A program made the translations under genes and the position numbers. 52,395 nt of DNA from Streptomyces sp. ADI96-02 (GTDB lineage Bacteria; Actinomycetota; Actinomycetes; Streptomycetales; Streptomycetaceae), in assembly GCF_003846185.1 (NCBI RefSeq), contig NZ_ML123034.1, forward strand, positions 6,768,312-6,820,706. Direction: 5' to 3'. Numbering within the stretch: the first letter of the stretch is position 1; every line of letters starts with the position of its first letter. The notes below the pieces were generated by a model. It had not been told where the DNA came from. It worked only from the letters and a program-made list of their open reading frames with translations, and made no database searches. Positions 8,999 to 17,187 of the stretch are shown here, one piece after another.

Positions 8999-9184
8999 AT
9001 GAACCTGCCCGACAGCCCCGTCGAACGAGCCCGCCGCACCCGTGAGCGCGCCGAGGAGCTGAGCCGCGCCGCCGACCGCGCGACGGACCCCGAGCACAGC
9101 CGCCGCCTGCGGGAGAAGGCCCTGCGGCTGCTCGGCGAGGAGCCGGAGCCGACGGCGGGACAGCCGGGCCCGCACCCGTCCTGA
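8999..9184 (+). CDS. Small charged helical protein (DUF6381-like)
   Basis: This 61-residue protein is rich in Arg and Glu and is predicted to be an amphipathic helix (residues 8-46) with a Pro-rich tail. A good GGAGG site lies 8 nt before the ATG. The ARRTRERAEELSRAADRATDPEHSRRLREKA-type pattern recalls short streptomycete proteins grouped as DUF6381, an assignment from memory. It is 108 bp behind the di-iron oxidase gene and may be cotranscribed. Function is unknown. Confidence 0.65.
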   Translation: MNLPDSPVERARRTRERAEELSRAADRATDPEHSRRLREKALRLLGEEPEPTAGQPGPHPS

Positions 9185-9240
9185 GCGGCTCCGGGCCGTT
9201 CGGCGCGGCGGGCCGCGCGGGCGGCGGACGCGGCCCGGGA

Positions 9241-9756
9241 TCAGGCGCCGACGGTCCCGTCCACCCCTTCCCGCAGCAGATCCGCGTGCCCGTTGTGCCG
9301 GCCGTATTCCAGCAGCACGTGCACCATGACCATCCGCAGCGAGACCTCCTCGCCCCACCGCGGCTGGTAGCCGGCCAGGTCCAGGGACGGGGCCTCGCGC
9401 TCGATGCGCCGCGAGGTCTCCACCTCGGCCTCCCAGGCGGCGAACGCCTCGGCCCGGCCCGACCCGCTCACGTCGTACGCCGCCTGGAAATCGATCTTCT
9501 CGGACCAGAGCATCGGGGTCTCGCCGTCCTCGAACGTCCGCCGGAACCAGGCGCGTTCCACCTCGGCGAGGTGCCGTACCAGGGCGAGCAGCGACAGGGT
9601 CGACGGCGGCATGGACCGCTCGCGCAGCTCGTCGTCGGTCAGCCCCGCGCACTTCATCGCCAGGGTCGCCCGGTGGTAGTCGAGGAAGGCCCGCAGGGTC
9701 TCGCGCTCGCTCCCGAAGGAGGGAGGGCCCACCCGCTCGTCGCTCGTACTCGTCAT
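9241..9756 (-). CDS. DinB-like (DUF664) four-helix protein
   Basis: This 171-residue protein has the DinB/DUF664 pattern: a helix with FLDYHRATLAMKCAGLTDDELRER, then LSLLALVRHLAEVERAWFRR and a C-terminal VHVLLEYGRHNGHADLLRE. Three His residues typical of the metal site are present (H in LVRHLAEVE, H in GRHNGHAD). In actinobacteria such proteins include mycothiol-dependent transferases, but many are uncharacterised. Of three in-frame ATGs (9771, 9762, 9756), the last has a GAGGAG site at 7 nt and is preferred. Confidence 0.87.
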   Translation of the reverse strand: MTSTSDERVGPPSFGSERETLRAFLDYHRATLAMKCAGLTDDELRERSMPPSTLSLLALVRHLAEVERAWFRRTFEDGETPMLWSEKIDFQAAYDVSGSGRAEAFAAWEAEVETSRRIEREAPSLDLAGYQPRWGEEVSLRMVMVHVLLEYGRHNGHADLLREGVDGTVGA

Positions 9757-9838
9757 GATCATGCTCCTCATCGCCGCGTGCCGGCCGCCAGTATCCCGCC
9801 CGGCGGACTTCCGCGCACGGGACGACCGCCGGGCGGCT

Positions 9839-12253
9839 TCAGGGCAGCCGCACCCGGACGGTCTGCGTCGCCCCTCGGGTGCCGGACAGATCGCCGAACA
9901 CGAGACGCAGAACCGCTCCGGCGGCGGCCGAGACGACCGTCGCCGGCCGGGCGAGGACCGAGGCGACGGGTCGGTTCCAGGTGACGGTCAGGGCCGTGCG
10001 GGTCCGCGTCGGGTCGCCGACGCACACGGTGGCCGTGCGGTCGGCGTGTTCGGTGACCATCACCGAGCAGGGGCCGTCCGCCACGAGCGGTCCGGCGACG
10101 GCGGCGGACCAGAAGTTGACGGCGCTCAGCCCGAGCGAGGGGACCGACACGCCCTGCCGGTCGTCGGTGTTGGCCAGCACGCGCAGCCGGCCGCCGTCCG
10201 CCGCCCTGGCCGCCGTGCGCCGCTCGGACGCCCCGGGCAGCAACTGGTAGGTGTACGAGCCGTCGGAGGGATCCCGGCCGTGGTCGAACCAGAGGGTGAG
10301 GTAGGTGCGCGAGACGTCGGCCGTCGAGCCCCCGGTGTTGATGTCGCGCCAGCGGCCGGTCCGTTCCTCCCGCAGCGCGCCGACGGACGCCCGGCCCGGG
10401 AAGACGTAACCGCCGTGCCCGGCCAGATGCGCCCAGGAGACGTCGGCCGGCGTCGCCGACCACGGGCGGCCGGCGGGCGTCGCCGCGCCGTCGACCGTGA
10501 GGACGGCGTCTTTGGCCTGCCCCAGGTTCCGGTTCTCGACGGTGGTCTCGACAGCCGCGCCGTCCCGGCAGCGGATGCCGGCTCCCAGGCATACGACGGT
10601 GTCGTCGAGGAAGAACCACGACTTCCTCGCCAGCAGGGTGCTGGACAGCCCCTTGAGGTGCTGCCCCACGGTCGCCCGCTTCCCGTCCGTGACCCCGCCG
10701 ACCCAGTCCGCCTCGGGCAGCGACACACCCCAGTCGCCGCCCTCCCCGTCGGCGAGAGGTCTGCGCGAGACCGTCGTGCCCGGCAGGCGGTAGGGGTCGA
10801 CGGTCGGCCAGAAGGCGTCGCTGTACTGGCCGTTGGCGAACGTGTCGCCCCACCAGTAGAGCATCCCGGACCCGGTGTGCCAGCCCCGCGGGTTCTCGCC
10901 GTTGCCGCTCTCGTAGTACGTGGTCCGCCGGCCGGCCATGCTGAGCGAGGCGGCCCAGCCCGGTCGCCGGTGGGTCGCCCGCGCCATGTCCGGGAAGAGG
11001 CGGTGCCCGACCGGTTCGGGGAGCGCGGCGAGCCCGGTGTCGTCGACGACGGACGCGATCCGGGCGAGGGCGCTGGGCGCGAGGGTCGGGTCGTCCATCG
11101 GAGGGCTGTAGCGGTCGCGTTGCACCCAGCCCTTGACGAGCCCGCGCCACCGGGCGCTCTCGGCGGCCGACGCCCCGGCTCCCAGCAGCACGATCGAGGC
11201 GAGGATCGAGTGGCCGCGCCGGTGGTCGTCCTGTTCGCCGCGGCTGACGGCGCGGCCCGCGACACCGTCCATCACCAGGCCGTTGTACAGGAACGGCGCC
11301 CAGGCGTTCTCGACCGCGTCGAAGACCACCTGGCGCTTCGGATCGGTCACCTCCCACGCGGTTCCCTTGAGCAGCGCGAACAGCATGCCGAGCCCGCCGA
11401 GCAGCACGGAGCCGTAACTGCCGGTGTAGGGAACGGTGGTGTGCTGGACGAACGAGCCGTCGGCGTAGAGGCCGTCTCCTTCGGCGACCTGCGGGAAGAC
11501 GGGGGAGAGGGCGTCGCGGGCGAGGGTCAGCTTGGCCGCGCTCGCGCCCACGATCCCGCGCAGGGCCAGCACCCGGCAGAGGTCGACCCGGTTCGCGCCC
11601 GTACTGGTGCCGGTGTACGAGGCGACGGCGGAGTCCGGCACGAAGTGGTCGACGGCCGCGCAGTAGCGCCCGATCCGGTCCGGCGTGAGGGCGTCGGCCA
11701 TCAGGACGCAGACGTCGAGCAGCGCCTGGGGCGCGCCGATCTGCCAGCTGTACCAGTTCCCGTACCGGCTCCGGCGGTCGTTGTAGACCTGGCCGTCGAG
11801 GTGGTCGAGGCCGGTGACGACCGCGTCGCGCAGACCGCTGTTCCCGGTCAGTCCGGTCCCCTGCTGCCGGTAGGCCTGCGCCATCGTGTGGAGGCGGGTG
11901 AAGCTGTCGGCCATCCTGGCCGAGAGGCCGGAGGGATCGGCGTCGGCGTCGGCGCCAGGGCCGGAATCGGCGAAGACGGCGTCCGGCCAGAGCGATCCGT
12001 CCACCGGGTCCATGGCGTCCAGCCAGCGCGCCGCGCGGGTTCCCAGCGCGGCCAGCCGGCTTCTGAACGGCTCGGCGGTCGGGCTGAATCCTTCGCCGAG
12101 GAGCAGTGCGCTCCAGGTGGCGCGCAGCGAGGCGTAGGGATCATCCTCGGCGGCCGAGGCACGGGCCGCCGGGGTGAGGAGTGCGCCGCCGCCCGCGGTC
12201 GTGAGCGCGGCGGAGGAGGTCAGGAAGCCGCGGCGCGACCAGGCAGATGTCAT
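9839..12253 (-). CDS. Secreted polysaccharide lyase family 8 (hyaluronate/chondroitin/xanthan lyase type)
   Basis: This is an 804-residue exported lyase. A Tat signal (SRRGFLTSSAALTTAGGG) precedes the mature part. Family 8 hallmarks are an N-terminal alpha/alpha toroid with GNWYSWQIGAPQALLD, the catalytic His/Tyr segment (VQHTTVPYTGSYG), the Arg-containing SRGEQDDHRRG segment and ESGNGENPRGW, followed by beta domains. The enzyme cleaves uronate- or mannose-linked polysaccharides by beta-elimination; exact substrate is not decidable. The start at 12253 has a GGAG site. It lies downstream of the aldolase and AgaS-like genes on the same strand, suggesting use of an amino-sugar polymer. Confidence 0.92.
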   Translation of the reverse strand: MTSAWSRRGFLTSSAALTTAGGGALLTPAARASAAEDDPYASLRATWSALLLGEGFSPTAEPFRSRLAALGTRAARWLDAMDPVDGSLWPDAVFADSGPGADADADPSGLSARMADSFTRLHTMAQAYRQQGTGLTGNSGLRDAVVTGLDHLDGQVYNDRRSRYGNWYSWQIGAPQALLDVCVLMADALTPDRIGRYCAAVDHFVPDSAVASYTGTSTGANRVDLCRVLALRGIVGASAAKLTLARDALSPVFPQVAEGDGLYADGSFVQHTTVPYTGSYGSVLLGGLGMLFALLKGTAWEVTDPKRQVVFDAVENAWAPFLYNGLVMDGVAGRAVSRGEQDDHRRGHSILASIVLLGAGASAAESARWRGLVKGWVQRDRYSPPMDDPTLAPSALARIASVVDDTGLAALPEPVGHRLFPDMARATHRRPGWAASLSMAGRRTTYYESGNGENPRGWHTGSGMLYWWGDTFANGQYSDAFWPTVDPYRLPGTTVSRRPLADGEGGDWGVSLPEADWVGGVTDGKRATVGQHLKGLSSTLLARKSWFFLDDTVVCLGAGIRCRDGAAVETTVENRNLGQAKDAVLTVDGAATPAGRPWSATPADVSWAHLAGHGGYVFPGRASVGALREERTGRWRDINTGGSTADVSRTYLTLWFDHGRDPSDGSYTYQLLPGASERRTAARAADGGRLRVLANTDDRQGVSVPSLGLSAVNFWSAAVAGPLVADGPCSVMVTEHADRTATVCVGDPTRTRTALTVTWNRPVASVLARPATVVSAAAGAVLRLVFGDLSGTRGATQTVRVRLP

Positions 12254-12382
12254 GGGAGGCTCCGGGTCGGTCGGTGACGTGACGTTGCGTGACGTCCGGC
12301 CGAACGGGACCGTATCCGGAGGGGGAGCGTTTCGAGCGGAGGCCGACGACGGGGCCGGGGCGTGTCGGGCGGGGGGCCGGGC

Positions 12383-12436
12383 GGGCACGCGCACGGCCGG
12401 GTCGCCCAGGCCGGGCACGCGTACGGCCGGGGTCGC
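12383..12436. repeat. Imperfect direct repeat between lyase and aldolase genes
   Basis: A unit beginning GGGCACGCGCACGGCCGGG at 12383-12405 recurs almost unchanged at 12413-12436, 30 bp on. It lies in the 219-bp gap between the aldolase stop and the lyase start. No function is evident. Confidence 0.5.
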
Positions 12437-12472
12437 GTACGGTCGCCGCACGCGTCCCCGGCCGTCGCCGGA

Positions 12473-13339
12473 TCAGACCGCCGCCACCGTGCGCGGCAGC
12501 ACCGAGATCAGCCGGGTCACCGCTCGCGCCATCGCGTCCCGCCCCTGCGCGAGGTAGGCCCGCGGATCGACGCCCCGCGCGTCCTGGGCGAGCCTCTCCC
12601 GTATCGCGCCGGTCATGGCGATGTTCAGCGCCGTCCCGATGTTGACCTTGGCGATGCCGCCGGACACCGCCCGCGCCAGCTCCTCGTCCGACGCTCCGGA
12701 CGAGCCGTGCAGTACCAGCGGCACCGGCACGGCCTGCCGCAGCCGGCCCAGCAGCTCGTGGTCGACGCGGGCGTCCCGCGAGGTCATGGCGTGCGAGGTG
12801 CCGACCGCCACGGCCAGCGCGTCGACCCCGGTGGCGGCCACGAAGGACCTGGCCTCCTCCGGATCGGTGCGGGCTCCCGGCGCGTGGGCGTCGAGCGGAG
12901 CCTGGCCGTTCTTGCCGCCGACCTGGCCCAGCTCGGCCTCCAGCCACAGGCCGTTCTCGTGCGCCCACACGACGGCGGCGCGGGTGGTCGTCAGGTTCTC
13001 CGCGTACGACAGCCGGGCGGCGTCGAACATCGCCGAGCTGAATCCGCAGTCCGCCGCCCGGTGCAGCAGCTCGGTGGACTGCACATGGTCCAGGTGGAGC
13101 GAGACCGGGACGGCGGCGGCCTCGGCCACCTCCGCGGCGGCGCGGGCCAGCGGGCGCGGCCTGCCGCCGTGGTAGGCGACGGCGTTCTCGCTGATCTGGA
13201 GGATCACCGGCGTCCCGGCGGCCTCGGCGCCCTCCGCGATCGCTTCGGCGTGCTCCAGGGTGATGACGTTGAACGCGGCGACCGCGGTGCGCTGCGCGGC
13301 GGCTGCGGCGATCAGGTCGCCGGTGGCGGCGATGGGCAT
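12473..13339 (-). CDS. Class II fructose/tagatose-bisphosphate aldolase family protein (GatY/KbaY-like)
   Basis: This 288-residue TIM-barrel zinc aldolase shows VSLHLDHVQS (catalytic Asp and zinc His), LEAELGQVGGK, VGTSHAM, VLHGSSG and KVNIGTALN, the ordered motifs of class II aldolases. Length and motifs fit the tagatose-1,6-bisphosphate aldolase branch (GatY/KbaY/AgaY), which releases dihydroxyacetone phosphate and glyceraldehyde 3-phosphate; fructose bisphosphate is an alternative. The start at 13339 is 23 bp after the AgaS-like gene, so the two are probably cotranscribed. The frame stays open upstream to 14305, but that extension is only a shadow of the isomerase gene. Confidence 0.88.
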   Translation of the reverse strand: MPIAATGDLIAAAAAQRTAVAAFNVITLEHAEAIAEGAEAAGTPVILQISENAVAYHGGRPRPLARAAAEVAEAAAVPVSLHLDHVQSTELLHRAADCGFSSAMFDAARLSYAENLTTTRAAVVWAHENGLWLEAELGQVGGKNGQAPLDAHAPGARTDPEEARSFVAATGVDALAVAVGTSHAMTSRDARVDHELLGRLRQAVPVPLVLHGSSGASDEELARAVSGGIAKVNIGTALNIAMTGAIRERLAQDARGVDPRAYLAQGRDAMARAVTRLISVLPRTVAAV

Positions 13340-13362
13340 GGCAACTCCGTGGTGAGAGGCCG

Positions 13363-14247
13363 TCAGGCCGTGCTGAGGATGACCGAACGCGTCAGGTGGC
13401 GCGGCCGGTCCGGATCGAGGCCGCGGGCGGCGGAGACGGCCAGGGCGAGCCGCTGCACCCGGACCAGCTCGGCCAGCGGGTCGAGGCCGCCGGCCACCCA
13501 CCGGGCGCCCGTGGCGTGGACCTCGTCGGCCAGCCCGGCCGGGGCGTCGCCGAGCATCCAGGTCGCGGTGGACCGGGTGGAGATGCTGATCGGGCCGTGC
13601 CGGTACTCCATCGCCGGATACGCCTCCGTCCAGGCCAGCGCGGCCTCGCGCATCTTCAGCGCCGCCTCGTTGGCGAGCCCGATGCTCCAGCCCTGCCCGA
13701 GGAAGGTGAACTGGCCGCACTCCACCAGCCCGGCCGGCAGCGGCTCGGCGAGCGCCACCTGCGCGTCCTCGACGACCGAGTCGGGGTGCAGGCCCAGGTG
13801 GGCGCGGAGCAGCGTCAGGGCCGACGTCGCGAAGCGGGTCTGCACGACGGACTTCTCGTCGGCGAAGTCGAGCACCACCGTGTCGTCGGCCATCGCCGCC
13901 ATCGGGGTGTTCGGGTCGCCGATCAGCACGGTCCTGCGAACGGTGCCCCGGGTGCGGGCGAGGACGCCGAGCACTTCGGTCGTGGTGCCGGACCGGCTCA
14001 GCGCCACGACACGGTCGTACTGCCGGGCGGCCGGGAACTCGGACGCGGCGAAGGCGTCGGTCTCGCCCTGTCCGCTGCCCTCGCGCAGGGCCGCGTACGC
14101 CTGGGCCATGAAGTACGAGGTGCCGCAGCCGATCACGGCGATGCGCTCCCCGGTCCGCGGGAGCCGGCTCGCGAGACCGTCCGCCATTCCCGCCGCCCGC
14201 TGCCAGCAGTCGGGCTGACTGGCCAGTTCCTGCGCCACATGCGTCAT
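13363..14247 (-). CDS. SIS-domain sugar isomerase/deaminase (AgaS-like)
   Basis: This 294-residue protein has two SIS domains. The first holds GCGTSYFMAQAYAALRE and ALSRSGTTTEVL (phosphosugar-binding Ser/Thr residues); the second holds FLGQGWSIGLANEAALKMREAA and AMEYRHGPISI. AgaS-type enzymes convert galactosamine 6-phosphate to tagatose 6-phosphate and ammonia; the GlmS isomerase domain is a relative, but no glutaminase domain is present. Coupling with a GatY-like aldolase supports a galactosamine or related amino-sugar route. No kinase or PTS gene for this pathway is in the window. Confidence 0.85.
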   Translation of the reverse strand: MTHVAQELASQPDCWQRAAGMADGLASRLPRTGERIAVIGCGTSYFMAQAYAALREGSGQGETDAFAASEFPAARQYDRVVALSRSGTTTEVLGVLARTRGTVRRTVLIGDPNTPMAAMADDTVVLDFADEKSVVQTRFATSALTLLRAHLGLHPDSVVEDAQVALAEPLPAGLVECGQFTFLGQGWSIGLANEAALKMREAALAWTEAYPAMEYRHGPISISTRSTATWMLGDAPAGLADEVHATGARWVAGGLDPLAELVRVQRLALAVSAARGLDPDRPRHLTRSVILSTA

Positions 14248-14625
14248 TGCTCTTCCCGTCCCTGGTTCCGGATGCTCGAAGCTGCATATTAGGCCCCCGT
14301 TTCAAGCAATATCAAGCAGCAGGCTCAAGGTCGTCCGTGGCTGCCCGCCGGACTCCGACCCCGGCGCGAGCAGGGCATCCGTACCGGACGGCCGCGAACA
14401 CCGCGACAGGGCTCGTCGCCGATGCGCACGGTCCGGTGCGCGTGAACGCAAGAAGTGAGCATCCGGCGCGCACATCGCGTCATCCGGGCGGTGCTCGGGG
14501 CGGGTGTCGCCGCACGTCCCGGCGGGGCTCCCGAGCGCGCCGTCCACGTCCGCGGCCGGGAGGCGGCGGTGGGTAGGGTGGCCTGGTTTGCGGGAATGAA
14601 TTCTTCGACGTACAGGGGTGGTTCC
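14248..14625. other. Divergent intergenic region between the AgaS-like and SDR genes (378 bp)
   Basis: The left end holds a good promoter and repeat operator for the minus-strand sugar genes (14286-14318). The remainder, up to the SDR start, contains no ORF with coding bias and no recognised RNA. Confidence 0.55.
14286..14318 (-). promoter_or_regulatory. Promoter with direct-repeat operator for the AgaS-like/aldolase genes
   Basis: Read on the minus strand, TTGATA (14315-14310) and TAATAT (14291-14286) form -35 and -10 boxes with an 18-bp spacer, close to the vegetative sigma consensus. Two identical TGCTTGA elements (14318-14312 and 14308-14302), 10 bp apart, overlap the -35 box and spacer. 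One-turn direct repeats over a -35 box fit repression, for example by a DeoR-type regulator. The start codon is 39 bp downstream of the -10 box. Confidence 0.6.
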
Positions 14626-15390
14626 ATGGATTCACTGGCCGGAAAAGTCGCTCTGGTCACCGGTGCGAGCCGGGGGATCGGCCGGGGAATCGCCCGGCGT
14701 CTCGCCCGTGACGGCGCTCTGGTCGCCGTGCACTACGGGACGCGTGAGCCGGCCGCCCTGGAAGTCGTCGACGCGATACGGAAGGACGGCGGGAGAGCCT
14801 TCGCGGTCGGAGCCCCGCTCGGGGTGGAGGGGGACGCCGAAGCGCTCTACGGCGGGTTCGCCGCCGGGATGGCCGCCGAGGGCGAGAGCCCGGTGCTGGA
14901 CATCCTGGTGAACAACGCTGGTGTGAGCGGGTCCGGGCGGATCGGCGCGGCGTCCTCCGAGAACTTCGACCGGATGTTCGCCGTGAACGTGAAAGCCCCG
15001 CTGTTCCTCATACAGCGGGGCCTGGAACTCCTGCGCGACGACGGGCGGATCGTCAACATCTCGTCGGCCGCCGCGCGGATCGCCTTCCCCGAATCCGTCA
15101 CCTACGCCATGACGAAGGGCGCCGTCGAGACGATGACCCGCGCGCTGGCCAAGGAGGTGGCGGGGCGCGGGATCACGGTGAACGCGGTCGTCCCCGGGTT
15201 CGTGGCGACGGACATGAACGCCGGACGGCGCCGCACGCCCGAGGCGGCGGCGGCCCTGGCGGCGCACTCCGTGTTCGGACGGATAGGCAGCCCCGCCGAC
15301 ATCGCGGACGTCGTCGCCTTCCTCGCCTCCGCCGACGCGCGCTGGGTCACCGGCCAGTGCGTCGACGCCACCGGAGGCACCGGGCTCTGA
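14626..15390 (+). CDS. Short-chain dehydrogenase/reductase (SDR), classical type
   Basis: This 254-residue NAD(P)-dependent oxidoreductase has TGASRGIG for cofactor binding, NNAG, catalytic Ser in VNISSAAAR, YAMTK (Tyr and Lys of the YxxxK motif) and the C-terminal ARWVTGQCVDATGG typical of FabG-like SDRs. The substrate is unknown. The ATG at 14626 gives the normal N-terminus; an upstream in-frame ATG at 14596 lacks a properly spaced ribosome site. It faces the AI-2E gene across a shared terminator. Confidence 0.9.
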   Translation: MDSLAGKVALVTGASRGIGRGIARRLARDGALVAVHYGTREPAALEVVDAIRKDGGRAFAVGAPLGVEGDAEALYGGFAAGMAAEGESPVLDILVNNAGVSGSGRIGAASSENFDRMFAVNVKAPLFLIQRGLELLRDDGRIVNISSAAARIAFPESVTYAMTKGAVETMTRALAKEVAGRGITVNAVVPGFVATDMNAGRRRTPEAAAALAAHSVFGRIGSPADIADVVAFLASADARWVTGQCVDATGGTGL

Positions 15391-15452
15391 ACCGCGCCCG
15401 CCCGGGGCCCGCGACGCGGCGGGGGAGAGGCGTACTCGACGCGGAGGACGGC

Positions 15453-15502
15453 GGCGGGGAGGAGGGAGCCCGGCCACCGCCGTGGGCTCCCTCCTCCCCG
15501 CC
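15453..15502. terminator. Bidirectional terminator between SDR and AI-2E genes
   Basis: A perfect 19-bp inverted repeat (arm GGCGGGGAGGAGGGAGCCC) with a 12-nt loop lies between two convergent genes, 63 bp after the SDR stop and 24 bp before the end of the AI-2E gene. Stem length and position indicate termination in both directions. Confidence 0.85.
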
Positions 15503-15525
15503 GCCGCCCCGGCCCGCGCCCGCGG

Positions 15526-16641
15526 CTACGAGGGCACGGACGCACCCGGCGGCGTCTCCGCGGCCTCCGGCTCCAGCGGCGGATCGCTGAGCTGTTCACG
15601 CACGTAGTTCCACACCACGGCGATCAGCGCCGCCGCCGGAACGGCGAGCAGGCTGCCCACGATGCCGGCCAGGCTCCCGCCCAGCGTCACGGCGAGCAGC
15701 ACCACGGCCGCGTGCAGCCCGAGCCCGCGGCTCTGGATCATCGGCTGGAACACGTTGCCCTCCAACTGCTGCACCACCACGATGATCGCCAGCACGATCA
15801 ACGCGTCCGTGATGCCGTTCGAGACCAGCGCGATGAGCACCGCCACCAACCCCGCGAACAGGGCGCCGATGATCGGCACGAAGGCGGAAACGAACGTCAG
15901 CACCGCCAGCGGCAGCACCAGCGGCACGTCCAGGAGCCACAGGCCGAGCCCGATGAAGACCGCGTCGAGCAGACCGACGAACGCCTGGGACCGCACGAAC
16001 GCGCCCAGCGTGTTCCAGCCGCGTTCCGCCACGGTCGGGATGTCGGTGGCGAGCCGGCCGGGGAGCTGGCGGGTCAGCCACGGAAGGAAGCGCGGGCCGT
16101 CCTTCAGGAAGAAGAACATCAAGAAGAGCGCCAGGATGGCGGTGACCAGCCCGTTCACGACGGTGCTCACCCCCGTGACGACGGTGGTGACCATGCTGCC
16201 CACGCTGTCCTGGAGACGCGCGGTCGCCGAGTCGAGGGCGCCGGTGATCTGGTCGTCCCCGATGTTCAGCGGAGGCCCGGCCGCCCACTCGCGCAGCCGC
16301 TCGATGCCCTCGACCACGCCGTCGGCCAGCTCGCCGGACTGGTCCGCCACCGGCACCGCGATGAGCGCCACTATGCCCGTGCCGACCAGCAGGAACAGGA
16401 CGGTCACCACCGAGGCGGCCAGGGCCGGAGCCCAGCCGCGCCGCCGCAGGAAGCGGGCCACCGGCCAGGTCAGCGTGGTGAGGAAAAGGCCGACTATGAG
16501 CGGCCACACGACGGACCACATCCGGCCGAGAAGCCACAGCGTGACCCCGGCCATGACGATGACCAGCAGCGATTCAGCGGAGACACGCGCCGATCTCCGC
16601 AGGGCGGCAGCGGTCCTTCTCGAACTCAGCGTCGAAGACAT
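15526..16641 (-). CDS. AI-2E family transporter (PerM/YdiK-like membrane protein)
   Basis: This 371-residue membrane protein has about eight hydrophobic segments, including two near the N-terminus (ESLLVIVMAGVTLWLLG and WSVVWPLIVGLFLTTLTW) and the family-typical C-terminal stretch LIVLAIIVVVQQLEGNVFQPMI. The AI-2E/UPF0118 family was named for autoinducer-2 export, but most members, including actinobacterial ones, have no proven substrate. It is divergent from the iron permease-like gene and ends at a shared terminator. Confidence 0.9.
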   Translation of the reverse strand: MSSTLSSRRTAAALRRSARVSAESLLVIVMAGVTLWLLGRMWSVVWPLIVGLFLTTLTWPVARFLRRRGWAPALAASVVTVLFLLVGTGIVALIAVPVADQSGELADGVVEGIERLREWAAGPPLNIGDDQITGALDSATARLQDSVGSMVTTVVTGVSTVVNGLVTAILALFLMFFFLKDGPRFLPWLTRQLPGRLATDIPTVAERGWNTLGAFVRSQAFVGLLDAVFIGLGLWLLDVPLVLPLAVLTFVSAFVPIIGALFAGLVAVLIALVSNGITDALIVLAIIVVVQQLEGNVFQPMIQSRGLGLHAAVVLLAVTLGGSLAGIVGSLLAVPAAALIAVVWNYVREQLSDPPLEPEAAETPPGASVPS

Positions 16642-16818
16642 GGCGTCACCCTATGGGCTTCCCGCCTCCACCCCGGCACGCCCGCCCATCCGGAGCGGAA
16701 CGCAGGATCCGGTGAAATGCCCTGGTGAGGGAGGGTTCGCCGACCATCGGCCCGTGATCCGCGCCGCACTTTCGCCCCGGCACCGTGCCACGGCCGCAAA
16801 CTGGGGTACGAGCGCCGC

Positions 16819-17187
16819 ATGACCTTGCAACATCCGGCGCAGCGCGGCGGAAACGAGCGCGGCGCCTTCGGGACACTCGCCGAGAAGGCGTCGAACTTCA
16901 CCAGCAGTCCGGCCTTCTTCGGCGTGTGCCTGCTCCTCGTCGGCACCGTGATCGGGGTGCACATCGCCAAGGCGCCCCTGACGTGGATGCTCCTCGCCGG
17001 CGAATCGATGACCGCCGTGACCCTGCTCCTGCTCGCCCTGCTCAAGAACAGCGAGCGCCGGGCGGAGCACGCCGTCCAGCGCAAGCTCGACGCCATCGCC
17101 GCCGCTCTTCTGGAGGGCCAGCGGGGCGACGTCGGCCCGGCCCAGCAGGAGCTGCGCAAGGCCATCAGGATCGAGGAGGAGACGTGA
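16819..17187 (+). CDS. Low-affinity iron permease-like small membrane protein
   Basis: This 122-residue protein has two membrane segments (about residues 32-50 and 57-74) and the pattern SPAFFGVCLLLVGTVIG ... LLALLKNSERRAEHAVQRKLDAI that matches the short bacterial low-affinity iron permease family (Fet4-like fragment). Iron transport by bacterial members is not established. Its stop codon directly abuts the end of the convergent HelD gene with no spacer. No iron box is seen in its upstream region, so iron control is not supported. Confidence 0.65.
   Translation: MTLQHPAQRGGNERGAFGTLAEKASNFTSSPAFFGVCLLLVGTVIGVHIAKAPLTWMLLAGESMTAVTLLLLALLKNSERRAEHAVQRKLDAIAAALLEGQRGDVGPAQQELRKAIRIEEET

Noticed and set aside
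12473..14305. Apparent 610-residue fusion of isomerase and aldolase
   Set aside because: The N-terminal half is an out-of-frame shadow of the SIS gene; the aldolase starts at 13339 and the isomerase is in another frame.
16700..16820. Iron box upstream of the low-affinity iron permease-like gene
   Set aside because: No TTAGG-type palindrome is present in the 177-bp gap.
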